A stretch of DNA of 29,023 bases, taken from contig JAHIEZ010000038.1 of NCBI GenBank assembly GCA_018901355.1, positions 1 through 29,023 of the forward strand. Direction: 5' to 3'. Below, in pieces: positions 1 to 6,863 of this stretch. Under the pieces are notes generated by a model. That model was not told the DNA's origin. It did not search any database and saw nothing but the letters and a program-made list of their open reading frames with translations. Position 1 is the first letter of the stretch. The number at the start of each line of letters is the position of its first letter. Position numbers and translations under genes: made by a program. The stretch is from Patescibacteria group bacterium (GTDB taxonomy: Bacteria; Patescibacteriota; Microgenomatia; UBA12405).

Positions 1-51
1 AAATTTTGTCGGTTCATCCGGTAGTTTTATTCCTTGCGCCAAAACTTTCAT
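1..51 (-). CDS. 5' end of an unrecognised gene (partial)
   Basis: An ATG at 51-49 overlaps the TGA stop of the pilin-like gene (TGATG overlap) and opens a frame that stays open to the window edge. The visible residues are MKVLAQGIKLPDEPTKF. The overlap implies translational coupling to the pilin gene and probably a shared secretion or conjugation operon. Seventeen residues are too few to name a family; they do not look like the PrgI-type protein that often follows such pilins. Confidence 0.4.
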   Translation of the reverse strand, partial: MKVLAQGIKLPDEPTKF

Positions 52-449
52 CAATTTATACCTGGAATATGTAATATGTCTACTGTTATCAATCTTAGCA
101 AAAACACCGCAAACACCGACACCAACAGTCCCGTTACCGCCGAGCCGATTGTTTCTCTGGCCGCCTGCATCGCTTTCGGATCTCCCTTGGTCGTCGCCAT
201 CATGATAAATCCATAAATCATCAGCAAAAAGGCAATTCCTCCCGCCACTCCAAACAACCAGCTTAAGAGCCAAGCCACAAAATCATTGGCAGAAACCGGC
301 ACACAGCCCAAAGCCGTGTTTACTCGGGGATCACTCGAATCTGCTCCAAAACCGGGGCAAAATTCATTTGCCGCCCACACTTGATTTATCCTTCCGCTCA
401 AACCCATTACAAAAATTGCCCAAAACGCCGACAATCTACTTAATTTCAT
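51..449 (-). CDS. VirB2/TrbC-like pilin protein
   Basis: A 132-residue protein with a signal-peptide-like hydrophobic N-terminus (about 5-27, AxA-like end at WAA), a short mature region with two Cys (FCPG, LGCV), and two hydrophobic segments at about 58-82 and 100-122 separated by a short polar loop containing KGDPKAMQAA. This two-helix plan is that of TrbC/VirB2 pilins, which polymerise into the pilus of type IV secretion systems. Patescibacteria commonly carry such genes. The ATG is 5 nt downstream of a TGGTATACT -10 element. The following gene overlaps its stop codon. The family call rests on topology and the loop pattern, so a different small two-helix membrane protein cannot be excluded. 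Confidence 0.7.
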   Translation of the reverse strand: MKLSRLSAFWAIFVMGLSGRINQVWAANEFCPGFGADSSDPRVNTALGCVPVSANDFVAWLLSWLFGVAGGIAFLLMIYGFIMMATTKGDPKAMQAARETIGSAVTGLLVSVFAVFLLRLITVDILHIPGIN

Positions 450-454
450 GCCCT

Positions 455-474
455 AGTATACCAAATGTTACTAT
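455..474. promoter_or_regulatory. divergent -10 elements, pilin and SpoIID genes
   Basis: The 31-nt intergenic gap holds one extended -10 on each strand. On the minus strand TGGTATACT (hexamer 460-455) ends 5 nt before the ATG at 449. On the plus strand TGTTACTAT (hexamer 469-474) ends 6 nt before the GTG at 481. Both spacings predict transcripts starting at or within a base or two of the start codon. Confidence 0.6.
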
Positions 475-480
475 TTACTA

Positions 481-2184
481 GTGACCAAAAAAGCCATTTT
501 TTTTATTATCTTTATTTTTCTTTCTTTTCTCCTTCCCCGCCTTGTTTTTGCTCTTAGTTTAGATGACGAAATTAGCCAAATTAGTAAGCAAATTGCCGAT
601 CTGGAATCTGCCATTGCTCCTCTAAAAAACGAATCCACTAGTTTAAAAACAAAAATTTCCTCTGCCAAGTCTCAAATTTACCAAACTCAAACCGCCATCA
701 CTGATATTGGTCAAAAACTGATAGACAAAGAAGCCGATTTAGAAATTCAAAAACTCCTCTTTTCCGAAAGAATCAAAAGATATTACAAAAATTCCAAGAA
801 ATTTTCTCCTCTCTTAGTCTTTTTTTCTCAGGATCAAAGCTCCGATCTTTTGCGTCAATATACCTGGTATCAGTCCATTATCAATCGCGACAAGGGTCAA
901 ATTATTCAGTTTGGTCAGGATATTAAATCTCTCAATCAAAACAAAGAAAAACTAAAAGTTTCCCAAGAAAAACTGGCTGTTCTCCAAAAAAGCTTAGAAG
1001 ATCGGTTTGGTTTTCTGGCTACCGAAATCAAAAAGGCCGAAGATTACAAAGCCGAGTTAACCCGAAAACAACAGGATTTAATCGCCGCCAAAACCGCCAT
1101 GTTCAACACTTCCGTTGGCGATGTCAGCTCCTCTCAAGACCCCGCTTCTCGGGCCGATTACAACCCCGGTTTTTCTCCCGCCTTTGCTCTTTTCTCCTTT
1201 GGTGCTCCTCACAGAAAGGGCATGAGCCAATTTGGTGCTTTTGGTCGGGCCAAACAGGGTCAAAACGCCGAAACTATTCTAAAAGCCTATTATGGTGATA
1301 TTAGGATAGAAACCATTGATACCGCCGGTTCTATCAATACTTCCGTCGGTACTCTGCCCTTTGAAGACAATTATCTTTTAGGCATTGCCGAAATGCCCAC
1401 CAAATGGGGAGAAGAAGGTGGCATGGAGGCTCTAAAGGCCCAAGCTATTGCCGCTCGGACCTACTCTTTAGCTTATACCAACAATCGTGCCGGTTCTATT
1501 TGTGTTACCGAAGCCTGTCAGGTTTACAGTTCTTCCAAGGCCGGTTCTCCCGGCATTTGGCGTGACGCTGTCACCGCCACTCGGGGTATGGTTGTCAAAT
1601 CAAGCCAAACCAACAATATTTTTTCCACCATGTATGCTTCCACTTCCGGTGGCGCTATCTATTCTTATACTTCCCTTGGTCACTCCACTCCCCAAATTTG
1701 GGATACCACCTGCAACACTCAGTCTTGCTGGCCCGGTGACGCCTACGAAAAAATTTCCGATTCTCCCTGGTATTACAAAGGTTGGTATCAGACCAGATCT
1801 TACCAGTCCTGCGGTCGTTCTCATCCTTGGCTCAATCAGGAAGAATTTTCCGACGTTTTAAATGCCATTCTCTATTATTCCCGGACCAACGATTATTCTC
1901 ATCTTTCCCAAATCGATTCCGGTGGTTGTTTTGGTGGTAACGACCCGGATGCTTGGTCCAAAGACGAGCTTCGTCGTCAGGTCGGTAGTCACGGTGGCCC
2001 CATCAGTTCCGTTAATTCTGTTAGCATTGATTATTCCACTTCCGGTATTACTCAAACCGTTAGAGTCAGTACCGACAAGGGTGATTTTTCCTTTTCCGGC
2101 GATGATTTTAAGACCGTCTTCAACCTTCGTGCCCCCGGCGCTATTGTTATCAAATCCTCTCTCTTCAACATCGAAAAGAAGTAG
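481..2184 (+). CDS. SpoIID/LytB-domain wall protein with N-terminal coiled coil
   Basis: A 567-residue secreted protein: signal peptide (about 1-25), long coiled coil (about 27-200) resembling the regulatory coiled coils of wall hydrolases, a Ser/Ala linker, then a SpoIID/LytB domain (about 240-500). Visible motifs are GMSQFGAFGRA at about 247, LLGIAEMP with the candidate catalytic Glu (about 304), EALKAQAIAARTYSLA, an ICVTEACQVY Cys pair, and TSGGAIYS. SpoIID proteins are lytic transglycosylases acting on denuded glycan strands. In a non-sporulating CPR cell this is presumably general peptidoglycan remodelling. The GTG start is chosen because it sits 6 nt after an extended -10 and directly precedes the signal peptide. 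It heads a + strand run continuing to smpB. Confidence 0.85.
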   Translation: MTKKAIFFIIFIFLSFLLPRLVFALSLDDEISQISKQIADLESAIAPLKNESTSLKTKISSAKSQIYQTQTAITDIGQKLIDKEADLEIQKLLFSERIKRYYKNSKKFSPLLVFFSQDQSSDLLRQYTWYQSIINRDKGQIIQFGQDIKSLNQNKEKLKVSQEKLAVLQKSLEDRFGFLATEIKKAEDYKAELTRKQQDLIAAKTAMFNTSVGDVSSSQDPASRADYNPGFSPAFALFSFGAPHRKGMSQFGAFGRAKQGQNAETILKAYYGDIRIETIDTAGSINTSVGTLPFEDNYLLGIAEMPTKWGEEGGMEALKAQAIAARTYSLAYTNNRAGSICVTEACQVYSSSKAGSPGIWRDAVTATRGMVVKSSQTNNIFSTMYASTSGGAIYSYTSLGHSTPQIWDTTCNTQSCWPGDAYEKISDSPWYYKGWYQTRSYQSCGRSHPWLNQEEFSDVLNAILYYSRTNDYSHLSQIDSGGCFGGNDPDAWSKDELRRQVGSHGGPISSVNSVSIDYSTSGITQTVRVSTDKGDFSFSGDDFKTVFNLRAPGAIVIKSSLFNIEKK

Positions 2185-2186
2185 AA

Positions 2187-2195
2187 TGCTAAAAT
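2187..2195 (+). promoter_or_regulatory. extended -10 (TGCTAAAAT) of the PH-domain gene
   Basis: TGC-TAAAAT starts just after the SpoIID stop codon (2182-2184) and ends 5 nt before the ATG at 2201. The identical nonamer precedes valS and trpS. Confidence 0.55.
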
Positions 2196-2200
2196 AGATT

Positions 2201-2938
2201 ATGCCACGAGCTTCCAATTTAGACACTATCGCCCCCGATGATTTAATTGCCCCTCCTGCTTCCCCCAAGCCTAAGCCCAAAAAAAAGTCTAAACTCAAAA
2301 AAATTTCTCCAAAACCTATTTCCCAATCTAAAGACCTGCCTTACCGCCAAAAAGTTTACCAACTTATCAAAGACACCACCAAAACCTCCTTTTCTTCTTT
2401 TTTGGCTCGTCCCAAAGTTTTTACCTTTGATTCCCGCGAAGATGACGAGGAGATTATTTTAGTTTTACGCCGTCATTGGTTTACCAATCTATCCTGGATT
2501 ATTATCGCTCTTTTTATGTTTCTTACTCCGCTCGTTCTTTCTTTTTTCCCTTTTTTCAATCTTTTTCCTCAAACTTTTCACCTTATCATGTTTCTTTTTT
2601 TGTACTTGATTTCTTTTGCCATCGCTTTTGAAAATTTTTTGTCTTGGTATTTTAATGTTTTTATCATTACCGAAGAAAGGGTGATTGACATCGATTTTTA
2701 CAATTTAATCGACAAAAAGATGTCCGAAGCCAAAATTAGCATGATTCAGGATATTACCGTCAAAACCAACGGTGTTGCTCAAACCCTCTTCAATTTTGGC
2801 ACCATTCTGGTTCAGACCGCCGCCGAAGTTCCGGTTATTACTGTCGAAAAAGTTCCTTCTCCCAATATCGTTTTACAAGTTCTTCAACAAATGCGCTCCG
2901 AAGAAGAGCAGGAAGTTTTGGAGGGCAGACTCAAATGA
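2201..2938 (+). CDS. PH-domain (bPH2/YdbS-like) membrane protein
   Basis: A 245-residue protein: a Pro/Lys-rich cytoplasmic N-terminus (about 20-45), a segment FDSREDDEEIILVLRRHW typical of the start of bacterial PH (YdbS/DUF304-type) modules, two hydrophobic helices (about 95-118 and 127-150), then the PH core with FIITEERVIDID, ISMIQDITV, LFNFGTILV and PSPNIVLQVL. The role of bPH2 proteins is generally unknown beyond membrane association. The ATG is 5 nt downstream of TGCTAAAAT, and the next gene overlaps its stop by 4 nt. Confidence 0.75.
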   Translation: MPRASNLDTIAPDDLIAPPASPKPKPKKKSKLKKISPKPISQSKDLPYRQKVYQLIKDTTKTSFSSFLARPKVFTFDSREDDEEIILVLRRHWFTNLSWIIIALFMFLTPLVLSFFPFFNLFPQTFHLIMFLFLYLISFAIAFENFLSWYFNVFIITEERVIDIDFYNLIDKKMSEAKISMIQDITVKTNGVAQTLFNFGTILVQTAAEVPVITVEKVPSPNIVLQVLQQMRSEEEQEVLEGRLK

Positions 2939-3159
2939 ACCAAGAAGTTTCTTTTTTTCTATCTTTATCTCAAAGTATTTTTGCTTTTCTTGGCTCTCTT
3001 ATCTATTCTATTTTTGCCTTAGTTATCGTTAAACAAGTCAAGTCTATGTCCAAAAATGTTTATGACAAATTCAACCGAATCCTGATTATTTTTTCCTATC
3101 TCCATTTTGTTTTCTCTCTCGTCTTCCTTTTTTCCGCTTTCTTGCTTTTGATAACATAA
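2935..3159 (+). CDS. small two-helix membrane protein
   Basis: A 74-residue protein starting within the stop of the PH-domain gene (ATGA overlap), so probably translationally coupled to it. It has two hydrophobic segments (about 8-31 and 47-73) flanking a basic loop, KQVKSMSKNVYDKFNR. I do not recognise a named family. The topology, coupling and codon composition support a real gene, possibly a partner of the PH-domain protein. Confidence 0.6.
   Translation: MNQEVSFFLSLSQSIFAFLGSLIYSIFALVIVKQVKSMSKNVYDKFNRILIIFSYLHFVFSLVFLFSAFLLLIT
3149..3157 (+). promoter_or_regulatory. extended -10 (TGATAACAT) of the PP2C-like gene
   Basis: TGA-TAACAT lies inside the last codons of the small membrane gene and ends 6 nt before the ATG at 3164, the same geometry as elsewhere in the window. 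It could give a separate leaderless transcript in addition to read-through. Confidence 0.4.
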
Positions 3160-3163
3160 ATAA

Positions 3164-5023
3164 ATGCACTTCACCTGCCGCTCTTTTATTGGAAAACCCG
3201 AGCCGGGTCATTGGTCCCAATATTGGGAAAACGAACCCGACGACCCCTTTATTGTCGGCCGTCGTGGCCACCTTTTTGGTCTTCTTAGCCTCAAATTTGA
3301 CGATGACTCTCAATCTGCCAGTGATTTTGGTCACCAAATTATCAGAGAAATTAGTCAATCCTATTTTTCTTCTTCAGAACTTGGTCCGGCCGATCAGCTT
3401 CATGAGGCTATAAATTCGGTTACCGCCAACCTTGATCCCCAAGTTTCCTTTTTGAGTATTATCACCGCTGTTGTTTATCAGCAAACACTTTATTTATTTA
3501 TTTATGGTCAAGGCCACGTCATTCTTCGTCGTCTCAATCAAATTGCTCCTCTCCTAACCGGCAAAGACAACCAATCGGTTTCTCTTTCCGGTCCTCTCCG
3601 GGCGGAAGATGATGTTTTCTTTTGTACCTCGGCTTATTTTGATCAAACAAGCTGGAAAAAAATAAAAGAAATTTTATCCTTTCCTTCCATTAAAGAGATA
3701 GAAGAATCTGCCCTTTCTTCTCTCTATTCGTTGCCTGATCAAATTGCAGTTTCCGCCGCTCTTGTTCAACCTCATTTTGATACTCCTCCGGAAGAACCGG
3801 AAGCACCGCCTCCCATTGCCACTCCTCCGCCTGTTGAAGACTCCTCTCCTCCCCGTCCTTCTTTTTCTCTGCCTTCTTTTTTCAAAAAAGCTTTAAGCAA
3901 AAAACCGGAACTTTACGTTTCCCATCATCAAGTCGGACAATTAAACAAACGCAAAAAACTCAATATTGCCATTGCACTTGTTTTACTTTTGGCGCTGGCT
4001 TTTAGTTCTTATTTTGGTTTTCGCAAAACCGAAGCCGCCAAAGCGGAAGCCAAATTTAGTCAACTATCTCAAAAAATCACCGACTCTCTCAAAAATGCCC
4101 GTGATGTTAAAAACATAAATCTGGAAAGCTCCGTCGAATTTGCCGCTCAAGCAGACTCTCTCTATCAGGAAATTGCTCTTCTCAATCTTCATCAGGAGCA
4201 ATTAGATTCTTTTCACCAGCAAATTCAGGATATTTTAGCCCAAACCGGTTCATCCCAAGGCCTAAGTCTTGATTTTTTTTACGACACCTCTTCTATTAGT
4301 TCTAAGCCCAAATACAGTCAAATGATTTTTTCCGACGATAGTCTCTATCTTTTAGATTCTTCCATTGGTCGGGTTGATTCTCTTGGTTTGGAAAATAAAA
4401 ACACCAAAAATATTTCCATCAGTGACGATATCAAAAACGCCCTCACTCTCGTCAAATCAGACAACAATTATTATATTCTTACCGCCACCGACGTCTCTCT
4501 TTTGGCTAAAACCAAAACCGAAGCAAAAATTAAATTTTCCGACATTGGTTCAAACATCAAACCTCTGGATCTTCAGTCTTGGAATAGCGCTCTTTACTTG
4601 CTTACCGACAGTTCTATTTATAAATACACCCTTTCCGGTTCTTCTTTCTCTTCTCCTTCAGCTTGGCTTCAAGACGAAACTGTTTTGCCTCAAAACCCCA
4701 GTTCTTTTGCTATCAATGGCAAAATTTGGCTTCTCTCTGCCACTGGTAAGCTCCAGCCTTATATCCGTGGTCTGGCCGATAATTACCAACTTTCTCAAAC
4801 ACAAGATATTAGCCAGGCCAAAAATCTTCTCACCGGCCTTGACGACCAACGTCTTTTCTTTACCGCTTCCGACAATTTAGTCTATGTTTACGACAAAGAC
4901 GGTCAATTTATTTCCAAATACAATTTAGGTGACCAAAAAATTCAAGACATTGCTTTTGATGAAAAAGCTTCTGTTCTTTATCTTCTTTGTCAGGACCAAA
5001 AAATTTACTATCTTTCCTTATAG
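3164..5023 (+). CDS. PP2C-like (probably inactive) domain, TM helix and extracytoplasmic propeller-like domain
   Basis: A 619-residue protein in four parts. Residues about 1-205 resemble a divergent PPM/PP2C phosphatase fold (FLSIITAVVYQQTLYLFIYGQGHVILRRLN, then DDVFFCTSAYFD in the place of the usual TDG strand). Residues 206-245 are Pro-rich. A basic stretch and a single TM helix follow at about 266-286. Outside the membrane come a helical region (about 290-355) and a repeat-rich beta domain (about 370-619) with SLYLLDS, ALYLLTD, KIWLLSA, RLFFTAS and VLYLLCQ blades. The metal-binding DGxGG and TDG motifs of active PP2C enzymes are missing, so an inactive sensor or scaffold is more likely than a working phosphatase. 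It lies between the PH-domain pair and smpB. Confidence 0.6.
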   Translation: MHFTCRSFIGKPEPGHWSQYWENEPDDPFIVGRRGHLFGLLSLKFDDDSQSASDFGHQIIREISQSYFSSSELGPADQLHEAINSVTANLDPQVSFLSIITAVVYQQTLYLFIYGQGHVILRRLNQIAPLLTGKDNQSVSLSGPLRAEDDVFFCTSAYFDQTSWKKIKEILSFPSIKEIEESALSSLYSLPDQIAVSAALVQPHFDTPPEEPEAPPPIATPPPVEDSSPPRPSFSLPSFFKKALSKKPELYVSHHQVGQLNKRKKLNIAIALVLLLALAFSSYFGFRKTEAAKAEAKFSQLSQKITDSLKNARDVKNINLESSVEFAAQADSLYQEIALLNLHQEQLDSFHQQIQDILAQTGSSQGLSLDFFYDTSSISSKPKYSQMIFSDDSLYLLDSSIGRVDSLGLENKNTKNISISDDIKNALTLVKSDNNYYILTATDVSLLAKTKTEAKIKFSDIGSNIKPLDLQSWNSALYLLTDSSIYKYTLSGSSFSSPSAWLQDETVLPQNPSSFAINGKIWLLSATGKLQPYIRGLADNYQLSQTQDISQAKNLLTGLDDQRLFFTASDNLVYVYDKDGQFISKYNLGDQKIQDIAFDEKASVLYLLCQDQKIYYLSL

Positions 5024-5025
5024 GA

Positions 5026-5031
5026 TATAAT
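5026..5031 (+). promoter_or_regulatory. -10 element (TATAAT) of smpB
   Basis: A perfect TATAAT begins 3 nt after the preceding stop codon and ends 6 nt before the ATG at 5038. This supports 5038 rather than an upstream in-frame start inside the preceding gene. Confidence 0.55.
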
Positions 5032-5037
5032 TGCCTC

Positions 5038-5448
5038 ATGAGGCATTTCAATCGTCAATCCCGTGACTATAAATTTATCGAAAAAGTCGAAGCCGGACTT
5101 GTTCTGACTGGTTCTGATGCCAAATCGCTTCGTGTTCAGCCGGTTCAATTTCAATCCGCTCAAGTCGAAATTCAAAACGGTCAACCGGTCATTATCGGCC
5201 TCAATATCCCTCTTTACAAATATTCACAGGGCCAAACTATCGACACCACTCGTAGCCGTAATCTCTTACTTTCTTCTTCTCAAATAAAAAAACTCCAATC
5301 TTACCGCAAACAAAAATACATGCTTATTCCGGTTACCATCTATTCTCAGGGAGTTTGGTTTAAGCTGGAAATCGGCATCGGCCGCAAACTAAAAAAATAC
5401 GAAAAAAGAGAAATACTAAAAAAAAGAGAATTTAGAAAATCATTCTAA
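5038..5448 (+). CDS. smpB: SsrA-binding protein SmpB
   Basis: A 136-residue protein of normal SmpB length. The N-terminal signature is NRQSRDYKFIEKVEAGLVL, followed by TGSDAKSLR, matching the family pattern of a Tyr-Phe-Ile start and a GTEVKSLR-like motif. The middle has GLNIPLYKYSQ and the TRSRNLLLSSSQIKKL element. The tail is highly basic (GRKLKKYEKREILKKREFRKSF). SmpB delivers alanyl-tmRNA to stalled ribosomes. The tmRNA gene itself is at 5785-6217 on the other strand. The start is set by the TATAAT 6 nt upstream. The 3' end overlaps the convergent GIY-YIG gene by 9 nt. Confidence 0.95.
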   Translation: MRHFNRQSRDYKFIEKVEAGLVLTGSDAKSLRVQPVQFQSAQVEIQNGQPVIIGLNIPLYKYSQGQTIDTTRSRNLLLSSSQIKKLQSYRKQKYMLIPVTIYSQGVWFKLEIGIGRKLKKYEKREILKKREFRKSF

Positions 5449-5682
5449 AATTTTGTGTTTTTTCAAAAAAGCTCTTCCAGATCCTGATTTAAAATATTTT
5501 TCTAAATTAAAAGCAGAATACTTATTTCTTATTGAAATAACAGCGATCAAACTTACGGGTAATCTACTTTTTGTTGCCCCAACCAGTCCTTTTTTGTGTT
5601 TCTCAAACCTTTCTTTTAGGTTATTAGTACAACCAAGATAGGTTTTTTTATCCTTACAACTCAAAAAATAAACATGGTACAC
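5440..5682 (-). CDS. GIY-YIG endonuclease-domain protein
   Basis: An 80-residue single-domain GIY-YIG protein. The hallmark residues appear as HVYFLSCKDKKTYLGCTNN (VYF and YLG in place of GIY and YIG), then LKERFEKHKKG with the conserved Arg, TKSRLPVSLIAV, and the C-terminal AFNLEKYFKSGSGRAFLKKH. Family members are small nicking endonucleases. In CPR genomes these short copies are frequent and behave like mobile genes. GTG start at 5682, with TATGAT 10 nt upstream. It sits between the smpB 3' end and the tmRNA 3' end. A second, broken copy lies at 24354-24477. Confidence 0.85.
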   Translation of the reverse strand: MYHVYFLSCKDKKTYLGCTNNLKERFEKHKKGLVGATKSRLPVSLIAVISIRNKYSAFNLEKYFKSGSGRAFLKKHKILE

Positions 5683-5700
5683 CTACCAATTTATCATATT

Positions 5701-5784
5701 TTGTGGAGGACTTTGTCTCGCCGTAGCCGAGACGACTAGCTGAAGCGAAGTCCGACTTCGCTAAAGCTACGTCGAGGCGAAGGA
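5701..5784. repeat. G+C-rich hairpin array between tmRNA 3' end and GIY-YIG gene
   Basis: Two clear hairpins in an otherwise A+T-rich setting: GTCTCG/CGAGAC (5715-5720 with 5728-5733, 7-nt loop) and AGCGAAGT/ACTTCGCT (5744-5751 with 5755-5762, 3-nt loop). The segment is rich in GAAG, CTTCG and GTAGC words. It directly follows the last tmRNA base and ends before the GIY-YIG promoter. It could terminate ssrA transcription or be a recombination or mobile-gene boundary. Confidence 0.55.
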
Positions 5785-6217
5785 GGAGATGCCCCGCAAT
5801 GAACGGGGGTCCGAAATGGAATTTAAAAAACGTCTACAAGCTTATTTTGCTTATTTTTAATCCTCAAAATATAAACAAAAAAATTCTTTTGAGGCTCTGT
5901 TTGTTTTTCCCTCTCGGGAATCTTATTTATCGTTAAAAACAGAAATTAACGACACAGCATTCCAGTTTAAATTACACCCGACCAATCTCCTCTGGAATGG
6001 GGGACTGATCCGATGGCTAATTTAGCAAACAGCCAAGGCTGGAGTTTGATTTCCAAACAAGGACCGTTCAAGTTCACCGAATTTATCGGCAACTTTAGCT
6101 AAATTAACACCAAAAGTTTTAGCTTTGGCATTTTCTTTTTGAAATCTGTTTTACGACTGTTTTCAAAGTCGGCTTGCGGTTTTTCAAAGTTCTCTTCCGT
6201 CGATGCAATACATCTCC
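5785..6217 (-). ncRNA. ssrA: tmRNA (SsrA)
   Basis: About 433 nt. The 5' end GGAGATG (6217-6211) pairs perfectly with CATCTCC (5791-5785). ATCGACGG follows the 5' acceptor strand, close to the conserved TTCGACGG. The 3' half carries AAGCTTGTAGACG and ATTTCGGAC, both close to E. coli tmRNA, then a T-arm CCCCG-TTCATTG-CGGGG. P2 forms between 6192-6179 and 5831-5819 (13 bp, one bulge). PK1 is CGACT/AGTCG (6171-6167 with 6158-6154), whose loop TTGAAA pairs with TTTCAA downstream. P5 (TGGCT/AGCCA) holds a TAA in its loop. A TGGTATAAT -10 ends 8 nt upstream. Oddities: pair 1-72 position 3 is A-U instead of the usual G-U, the T-loop has U at the usual A58, and CCA is not encoded. Confidence 0.9.
6022..6129 (-). 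other. predicted tmRNA proteolysis-tag reading frame
   Basis: After PK1, the frame beginning GCC AAA GCT AAA at 6129 stays open to TAA at 6024-6022, which lies in the P5 loop as in other tmRNAs. It would encode about 35 residues, beginning AKAKTFGVNLAKVADK and ending GNQTPALAVC. That is at the long end for tags, and the terminus is ALAVC rather than the usual ALAA. The exact resume codon (GCC at 6129 or GCT at 6123) cannot be fixed from sequence alone, and the other two frames give short peptides without an Ala-rich end. Confidence 0.45.
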
Positions 6218-6225
6218 GTATTTGT

Positions 6226-6234
6226 ATTATACCA
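6226..6234 (-). promoter_or_regulatory. extended -10 (TGGTATAAT) of ssrA
   Basis: TGG-TATAAT on the minus strand (hexamer 6231-6226) lies 8 nt before the first base of the tmRNA acceptor stem, consistent with transcription starting at or near the mature 5' end. The same nonamer precedes the tRNA pair at 24341-24349. Confidence 0.65.
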
Positions 6235-6303
6235 AAAATCTTCTAAAATATCCTATATTATTTTCTCAAAACCAACATTTATCAAGAAAGTCTTAATATA
6301 GAC

Positions 6304-6331
6304 TTGATTTTGACTATTTATGTGTTATTAT
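6304..6331 (+). promoter_or_regulatory. promoter of the toxin-antitoxin pair
   Basis: A -35-like TTGATT near 6304 is followed after about 16 nt by TGT-TATTAT (hexamer 6326-6331), ending 6 nt before the antitoxin ATG. This is one of the few starts in the window with a recognisable -35. Confidence 0.5.
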
Positions 6332-6337
6332 TAGGCT

Positions 6338-6592
6338 ATGCAAACACAAAACACTCAACTTCGGGTAACCTTACCGGTTCAACTTCAGGCTTATTTACAG
6401 ACCAAAGCCAGTAAATTTGGCCTAAGCCTATCCGCTTATGTCAAAAACTTAATTATCAATGACGTTCAAGACGTTGACTATCCTATTTTTCAAGCCTCCG
6501 ACGGGGTAGAAAAATCTTATAAAAAAGCCATCAAAGACAGATCTAAAGCTGTCGAAGTCAACGACATTGACCAATATTTTAGTAACCTGTGA
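6338..6592 (+). CDS. ribbon-helix-helix antitoxin
   Basis: An 84-residue protein. The N-terminus TQLRVTLPVQLQAYLQTKA followed by LSLSAYVKNLI is the beta-strand/helix/helix pattern of RHH (Arc/MetJ-type) DNA-binding antitoxins. The acidic C-terminal half (DVDYPIFQASDGVEKS, then EVNDIDQYFSNL) would wrap and neutralise the toxin. The stop overlaps the toxin start by 4 nt (GTGA). RHH antitoxins normally repress their own operon; the target here would be the promoter at 6304-6331. Confidence 0.8.
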   Translation: MQTQNTQLRVTLPVQLQAYLQTKASKFGLSLSAYVKNLIINDVQDVDYPIFQASDGVEKSYKKAIKDRSKAVEVNDIDQYFSNL

Positions 6593-6858
6593 AAAAGATT
6601 ACCTTAAGTCCTTTGTTCCGGAAACAACTAAAACAGTTACGACAAAAAGATATTAAGTTATTTGGAAAAATTCAAAAACAGCTTGTTTCATTTCAGTCTA
6701 ACCCTCGGCACCCTTCCCTACGTTTACACAAATTAAAAGGCGAATTGCAGGACGTTTGGAGTTTGTCGGTTACCATGAATTTCCGATTGCTTTTTATAGA
6801 AGATACGGAGTACTATTTTTTTGATATGGGTAACCACGATCAAATATATAAAAAATAA
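6589..6858 (+). CDS. RelE/YafQ-type mRNA interferase toxin
   Basis: An 89-residue basic protein from a GTG start overlapping the antitoxin stop. It follows the RelE/ParE superfamily plan: LSPLFRKQLKQL at the N-terminus, then NPRHPSLRLHKLKGELQDVWSLSV, MNFRLLFIEDTEYYFFDMG and a C-terminal NHDQIY, which matches the usual G-x-H-D-x-V-Y ending of the RelE/StbE family. Such toxins cut mRNA on the ribosome. Beside smpB and tmRNA the context is suggestive, because trans-translation rescues ribosomes stalled by RelE cleavage, but adjacency alone proves no link. Confidence 0.85.
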   Translation: MKKITLSPLFRKQLKQLRQKDIKLFGKIQKQLVSFQSNPRHPSLRLHKLKGELQDVWSLSVTMNFRLLFIEDTEYYFFDMGNHDQIYKK

Positions 6859-6863
6859 ATTTG

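Noticed and set aside
4987..5037. Upstream in-frame start for smpB inside the preceding gene
   Set aside because: The TATAAT 6 nt before 5038 and the normal SmpB N-terminus favour 5038.
5816..6130. Short broken + strand frames that looked like a decayed protein gene
   Set aside because: The interval is accounted for by the tmRNA on the minus strand, with paired helices across it.
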